DNA from: Cepaea nemoralis
Lineage: Eukaryota > Mollusca > Gastropoda > Stylommatophora > Helicidae
NCBI GenBank assembly: GCA_014155875.1
Contig: JACEFZ010014575.1
Span: forward strand, 62,001 to 126,000
Reading direction: 5' to 3'
DNA length: 64,000 nt
This document shows positions 58,757-64,000 of this stretch, one piece after another. The notes under the pieces were generated by a model. It worked only from the letters and a program-made list of their open reading frames with translations. It was not told where the DNA came from and made no database searches. A program made the position numbers and the translations under genes. Each line of letters opens with the position of its first letter. Positions within the stretch are counted from its first letter, which is position 1.

Positions 58757-60850
58757 ATTTGATGATATTATACTTCCTAGGTACTTGAAACTCTTTACTT
58801 GTTTCAAGGGATGTTCGTTTAGGTGAATTGTTGTTGTTTGTTCTTCTTTAGTTATAGTCATTACCTCTGTTTTGCTTGTGCTAATTTTCATGTTATGCTC
58901 CCTACACATTTCGTTTAGACTATTCATGTGGTCTTGTAATTCAGCTTCTGATTTTGCTATTAGTGCTTGGTCGTCCGCAAACAGGAGTTCTCTAATGGTT
59001 AGATTTGCAGATGGTTCTTCTTCTATGTTCTCGTCATGCAGTATTCTTGCTGTCTCTGCTTGGCTGGTTTCTTTACATATGTTGTCTATATATGTTATGA
59101 ACAAGAGAGGAGACAGGACACAACCTTGTCGTACTCCAGATCTTATGGTGAAGGGTTCTGAGTGTCCTCCAGTTGCTCTCACTATGCATTCACTGTTGTA
59201 TAAACTTCTACATAGGTTTGTTAGATGTGTACTCACTCCATATTGTTTAAGGATTTCCCACAGCTTGTTTCTATCTACTCTATCAAATGCCTTTTCTTGG
59301 TCGACAAAGGCTAAGTAGAGTGTTTCATTGAATTCGATTGATTTTTCTATAAGTTGTCTAAGAGCAAAAATGGCATCTGTGCATCCTTTGTTTTTCCTAA
59401 ATCCAAGCTGTGTTTCGCTTAGCTAGGGGTTCTATTGTAGGTCGTAATCTTTTTTCTAAGAATTTTGCAAAATATTTTCCCAGTATGACTCAACAGTGAA
59501 ATGCCTCTGTATTGTGTGCAGTCTCTTTTGCTGCCTTTGTTTTTCCAAATTGGGATAATTATGGCTGTTTCCCCAGTCTCGTGGTGTCTGTTGTTCTACC
59601 CAAACATGGTTGAATAGTCTATGTAGCCAAGCTGTTCCTACTTCTCTTGCTGCTTTAATTAGTTCATTTGGTATTTCATCCTGTCCCGGTGATTTGTTCA
59701 ATGGGGCTAATCTGATGGCTTCTATAATTTCTTCTTTTAGTATGTCTGGTTCTAGTTCTTCGGTGACATCTGTATAGGTCTCTTGAATTCCTGTGACATC
59801 TGATGGGATGTTGAGAAGTTGTTCGAAATACTGCTTCCATCTTATTAGGATTTGTTTTTGTTCACTTATTGGTTCTCCATTTTCGCTGTTAATTATTTCA
59901 GTTGGGTCAAAGGGTTCTCCTCTGGTTCGCATTGCACCTATCTTTTTGTAGAAGTTTCTAGTTGCCTCCTTGTAGTTTTTATTTAGGGTTTCTCCATACT
60001 CTTCCCAGTCTTTTTGTTTTTCCCTCTTTACTATTCTATTCACATGTCTTCTCGCCATTCTATATTCTATGTGATCACATTCCTGTTTGCTCTTCAACCA
60101 CTTTTTATATTTTTCCTTTTTGTCTTTTACCGCTTCCTTTACTTCTGCGTTCCACCAACTTGTTATTTTCTTTATCCGTGTTTTGCGTTTTTTCGTGGTT
60201 CCACATGTTATTTTTGCAGTATTTAAAATGCTTGATTTGAACATCTCCCATTCTTCTTCCACTGTTTTTCTTTCTGTAGGTAATTTTTCAAAGAGTTCAG
60301 TTAGTTCTTTTTCATAATTTTCCCTTACTGCCTTGTCTTTAAGGTTTTTTAAGTTTACTGATTCGCATGGCATGTATTTTCCTGCTCTTTGTTTTCTTCT
60401 TCTGATTGTTCTTATTGTGGCAACGACTGCTTTATGATCTGTGTTTATACTGAAATTGGGCACTGCCTTTGCATCTAATATATTTCTCTTTCTGTTGTTT
60501 CTGGTTAATATAAAATAAATTTTGCTTTTAGTATCTAGATTGTTCCATATTCTTTTATTCTCACTGTTATAATTCTTTCTTATATATATTTTCTTTCTAG
60601 TATTCCTCTTGCTAGCCATGGTTCGATGACTATTCCAACACTGTGTCTTGCCCTTTCTTGCTGTTCTACTCCAGAGTAAACAAACATGTAACTGCGGTGG
60701 AGCTCCTTGCATCCCTTCCCCTTTGTTCTGGTGTCCGCTATTCCCATCAGTCCAATTTTCCTCTCTTCCATTGTTTCTATAAGCTCTTCTTCTTTACCAT
60801 TGAAACCACAGACGTTCATTGTGCCTATTTTTTGAGTTGCTGGTCTTTCT
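58757..60850 (-). mobile_element. RTE-like LINE, 5' part, interrupted by the LINE at 53924-58756
   Basis: Begins near the endonuclease start (KIGTMNVCGFNGKEEELIET, GIADTRTKGKGCKELHRSYM), then most of the endonuclease is deleted at about 60575-60590. It resumes at DYILTRN-like YFILTRNNRKRNILDAKAVP and NTDHKAVVATIR. RT follows with frameshifts: KSPGQDEIPNELIKAAREVG, DQEKAFDRVDRNKLW (motif A, 59290), RSGVRQGCVLSPLLF (motif B) and RELLFADDQALIAKS (motif C). The reading KSFKYLGSIISSN breaks off at the insertion point and continues at 53923. Non-functional. Confidence 0.9.
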
Positions 60851-61059
60851 CGTAGTATCAGTATTTATCATCTATTTATTGTTGTTGTTTGATCATACTG
60901 ACCTTCTGTATGTAGCAATATTTTCTGATTATTTGTTTTTGCTTGCTGATGAAGGTGTTGTAACTGCACACATCCACACTATCATTTACGTTCATGTTGT
61001 AAAGCTGACACTTCCCACCATTTTTTTCCCATTTATTTCACACACATTGTGGTATAAAA

Positions 61060-61145
61060 GGGGACAAAACCACAAGTGCCTCCAAAATTGAGGGGTAGAA
61101 GAGGAAAGACTAAATAAACAAGACCACATGTGCCTCCATACTTCA
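61060..61145. repeat. distant relative of the 45/49-bp array unit
   Basis: CACAAGTGCCTCCA...GGGGTAGAAGAGGAAAGACTAA, ACAAGACCACATGTGCCTCC resembles GGTAGAAGAGAACAGACTAA, ACAAGACAGGTGTCTC in the 10-kb array. One and a half units, in the first visible intron. Confidence 0.5.
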
Positions 61146-61218
61146 GTGTAGTATACTTTCACAATTTCCACTTATAAAGGAGATGACTCCTTAATCAAAT
61201 AAATGACAATTGACATAC

Positions 61219-61329
61219 CTTTATTGACAGACTTGGTTTATTTCCAGTAAAGGAAAGTACCTTTGCCTTGACCTTTTGACCTCTGCTAACCACATCACTG
61301 ACATTAGTTACTCTGCCTTCTCGTCTGAG
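61219..61329 (-). CDS. DHX8: DHX8 visible exon 1: end of S1 RNA-binding domain
   Basis: Encodes 37 residues beginning LRREGRV and ending SLSIK, matching the C-terminal half of the S1 domain that follows HISE in DHX8. The acceptor is a pyrimidine-rich stretch ending TGCAG just above 61329. The donor is AAAG|GTATGT at 61218. Phase 0 at both ends. The S1 domain of Prp22-type helicases binds RNA and distinguishes DHX8 from DHX15 and DHX38. The upstream half of the domain was not found in 61330-64000, so at least one more exon lies further 5'. Confidence 0.93.
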
Positions 61330-61948
61330 CTGCAGAAGTAAGAAACGTAGATTATCACATTAAAAGTCCAAGGGTTATATTATGATTCAAACATCACAGG
61401 TATCATTTTATATGAAATATAAGCACCATATTTCCACACCATGCTAGAACACAACACATAGGATCGACCTTCTGAAGACTACCGGAACATCTATAAACAA
61501 ACTACTGTCTCATACATACCAGGACATCTGTAAACAAACTACTGCCTCATACATACTTATCTCCATAAACAATGAGAGCACATTCAGTCCAATGAGGCAA
61601 AAGCTAAAGAAGGATACAACAAGGCCCAGCCTCAGAATGACTGCTCTTGGCTAGTCAGCTTGCGTTACATGATTGCTTTGACCCACACCTGTATTTTATG
61701 CTCCAAATGTACTACATGCATAATACAAGTTACCCAAGTAACACTGGCTCAGGGCAGAGAAAGATGAGCTAAAACCACAGGGATCCTCAAATTCTAAATG
61801 ACTGCCCCACTTGGAAACATCAGTGAAACTATATTACCCAATGTAGAGCTTTGACAAACAGCAAAGACTGACATTTACAGTACAGTTTGAGAAACAGTAT
61901 GCTACATAAAGAATCATTACAACAGGACTTGAATTTCTCTGGCACTAA
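61330..61948. other. no exon recognised; short duplication
   Basis: Intron upstream of the first visible exon. A 41-bp unit (CATCTATAAACAAACTACTG) occurs twice at about 61484-61560. The missing first half of the S1 domain was looked for here and not found. Confidence 0.5.
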
Positions 61949-61957
61949 GTTTCTACA

Positions 61958-62193
61958 GCCGGTCTCTGTGGCCTAAAGGCTTACCATGCGTTCAAAACGA
62001 GGCAGCGACCAATTTGGCAGCAGACCTGTCGCGCTGAGGTTTTAACGTGTTGGTATGGGAGCCGGTCGTTCAGAAAGCAATGGCAAAATACTGAATGTAA
62101 AACTTGCCAAGACATCAACAACAACAGTAAAATGCTGATGTTGACAGCAATGTCCTGTAAATAGGATATGCAAAAACAAACAAAAAACAAAAG
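61958..62193 (+). mobile_element. tRNA-derived SINE, family 2, best copy
   Basis: Begins GCCGGTCTCTGTGGCCTAAAGG, with pol III A-box TGGCCTAAAGG, and ends in an A-rich tail (AAAAACAAACAAAAAACAAAA). Flanked by a 9-bp duplication GTTTCTACA (61949-61957 and 62194-62202). The B-box region is degenerate. Confidence 0.85.
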
Positions 62194-62211
62194 GTTTCTA
62201 CAACATGAACA

Positions 62212-62310
62212 TGGAATTATAACAATAACAGCATCAACAACAAGCTGGAACTTCAAGACATGGATTATAACAATAACAGCATCAACAACAAGCTGGAACT
62301 TCATGACCTC
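62212..62310. repeat. two tandem copies of about 47 bp
   Basis: ATTATAACAATAACAGCATC, AACAACAAGCTGGAACTTCA occurs twice. Confidence 0.9.
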
Positions 62311-62519
62311 CAGTGCATGTCTATGTAAGTTACTCCTCTAGACATCGGATAAAGCCTGGCAAGCCCCCATGCCAAGTTGCAAGAGCACCAATAACTGTGC
62401 AGATCAAGACTGGCAAGCTGCTAGACAAGATAACTGCACAGAAGGCATTGTGTCATAGCGAACAGTTCCAACTACTTCCACCAGACCCGAGCATATCCCC
62501 TCCACATTTGGTTGTTGTT

Positions 62520-63100
62520 TGCGTCTGCTCACCGTGAACTCAAACGCAGTCCATTCATGTGCTACTTCTTCTAGTGCACTAGACTAGCTTTCCCTATTAC
62601 CAGTGTATTATTAACTATTATTAACTAGGCAGGCAGAGAGAGGGATCATGCTGCATGCACAACACATGATCTCTATATTTTAACCAGGCTTTTTGCTATG
62701 GAGAGGCAATAACTCTATTTTTTATTTTTTATCATGATGGTGGAAATGACCATGTGTTCACATGCACCCACTGTGAACGGACATTTACAGCGTGAATTGG
62801 TGCTACCGCCATGCGTAAAAGTTATTATGCCTTTTTAAAGCACAAACTATCGTCTGTCAAGGCGGCAAGGTGCCAATGATTACCAGTGTCCCTCCCCATC
62901 AGGCGAACTCACTCTCACTTCAGAGGTACTTGTTTTTCTGTTTTTTCTTCACTTGCTGGCTTTGAACTCAAGCGTACTCCATACCCACTACTTCTAGTTG
63001 TGCTGGACTGAATTTTGCATGTGGAATAGCTTTCCCTATAACCAGTGTCCCTTGCCATCAGGTGAACCCACTCCGACTCCAGAGGTACTTGTAATTAATT
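62520..63100. repeat. diverged direct duplication with dispersed repeat family 3, copy 2
   Basis: CTTTCCCTAT(T/A)ACCAGTGT and GAACTCAA(A/G)CG recur at 62535-62610 and 62965-63055; CCATCAGG(C/T)GAAC...AGAGGTACTTG recurs at 62900 and 63057. Between them, 62622-62880 matches the repeat at 42146-42335. Confidence 0.7.
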
Positions 63101-63180
63101 CCCTAAGTCAAGGATGAGGAGTCAACATTTTAGTCCAACTGACTGTATAGGGATTGAACCCACTACCTCAACAGATGTTT

Positions 63181-63323
63181 CTTCTTCTTCTTCGTTCATC
63201 CGGAGTTTTTTTTTCGGATGTGATTGCGTTGTGCCTGTTTACAGCAAAGCTGTGTTCTTGCGCCGTTAGGCCGACACATCCGACTTCTGCGGGCATTTGT
63301 TGACCGGGTTAACCTTCCCGGGG
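63181..63323 (-). mobile_element. 143-bp LINE-tail copy with target duplication
   Basis: Nearly identical to the last ~145 bp (53924-54070) of the RNase H-type LINE, including the (GAA)n tail, long A run and ACACATCCGACTTCTGCGGG. Bounded by a 12-bp duplication CAACAGATGTTT (63169-63180 and 63324-63335). Either an extreme 5' truncation or a SINE sharing the LINE tail. Confidence 0.92.
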
Positions 63324-63569
63324 CAACAGATGTTTAAGAACAGGTGCTCTTATCCATTCAGCTATGATGAACTGCTGCCACCCACATGATCGGCATTACT
63401 AGTGGGCAGATCACTGTCAATGGTGGCACTGAATCGTAGCCAGATGATCTAATGCTAGGAGACATCCTGGGAACACACTGCCAGAGAGCTACAGGGTAAG
63501 CTCCACCACTCTGGCAGCTAGTGTGGCCAATCAAGGGCACTGGGCATTCTGACGAAGGCTGCGTTGACA

Positions 63570-64000
63570 TGGGGTTCGTCTGAGCAACCATTTCATCCAC
63601 ACATCAACCCCATCTATCAGTTTACATGGGGTTCCTCTGAGCAACCACTTCATCCACACATCAACCCTATCTATCAGTTTACATGGAGTTTCTCTGAGCA
63701 ACCACTTCATCCACACATCAACCCCATCTATCAGTTACATGGAGTTCCTCTGAGCAACCACTTCATCCACACATCAACCCCATCTATCAGTTTACATGGA
63801 GTTCCTCTGAGCAACCACTTCATCCACACATCAACCCCATCTATCAGTTTACATGGAGTTCCTCTGAGCAACCACTTCATCCACACATCAACCCCATCTA
63901 TCAGTTTACATGGAGTTCCTCTGAGCAACCACTTCATCCACACATCAACCCCATCTATCAGTTTACATGGAGTTCCTCTGAGCAACCACTTCATCCACAC
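63570..64000. repeat. 57-bp satellite, cut by window edge
   Basis: At least seven units of CATCAACCCCATCTATCAGT followed by TTACATGGAGTTCCTCTGAGCAACCACTTCATCCACA-type sequence. The period is a multiple of three, which makes a false open frame (MWMKWLLRGTPCKLIDGVDV) on the minus strand. Confidence 0.96.

Noticed and set aside
61330..64000. Upstream S1 exon of DHX8
   Set aside because: No minus-strand ORF with S1 features ending in HISE and followed by a donor was found; the exon is presumed beyond the window.

Overview
The window is metazoan nuclear DNA holding most of one large intron-rich gene: an orthologue of DHX8 (yeast Prp22), the DEAH-box helicase that releases spliced mRNA from the spliceosome. 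The gene lies on the minus strand. Sixteen coding exons can be read from 61329 down to the stop codon at 6627. They total 2781 nt (926 codons plus stop), and every splice phase is consistent. The first visible exon starts inside the S1 RNA-binding domain, so about 290 N-terminal residues (judged from human DHX8, about 1220 aa) must be encoded beyond 64000. No second host gene was recognised.

The rest is introns and flanks filled with minisatellites and transposable elements. The organism is an animal with a large repeat-rich genome. The mix of RTE-like and RNase H-bearing non-LTR elements, a Penelope-like element, tRNA-derived SINEs, and mariner and piggyBac relics suggests a lophotrochozoan such as a mollusc; this is an inference and not proven.

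Layout. 1-1210: 51-bp satellite cut by the window edge. 3259-4552: Penelope-like fragment with RT, GIY-YIG nuclease and a hammerhead-like motif. 6627-6864: last DHX8 exon, abutted by a 52-bp array to 7534. 8398-18620: a 10.2-kb array of 45/49-bp units. 18858-29982: seven exons with minisatellites, SINEs, a mariner relic and retrotransposon ends. 30107-32650: a retrotransposon with a twin-priming inversion. 33429-46824: seven exons with arrays, a terminal-inverted-repeat element nested in an RT fragment, and a piggyBac-like element. 47790-48660: RT fragments. 51327-51615: the second visible exon. 51680-60850: retrotransposons, including a nearly intact 4.83-kb RNase H-type LINE inserted in an RTE-like element with a 12-bp target duplication. 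61219-61329: the first visible exon. 61958-64000: SINE, short LINE tail copy and a 57-bp satellite cut by the edge.

The most unusual signal is that several tandem duplications copy the exon-intron boundaries of the helicase gene itself. There are 12 extra copies of the 3' splice site of the last exon, 10 extra copies of the 5' splice site after exon 25441-25581, two after exon 38581-38775 and two weaker ones after exon 46727-46824. Thus a gene for a splicing proofreading helicase carries long rows of decoy splice sites.
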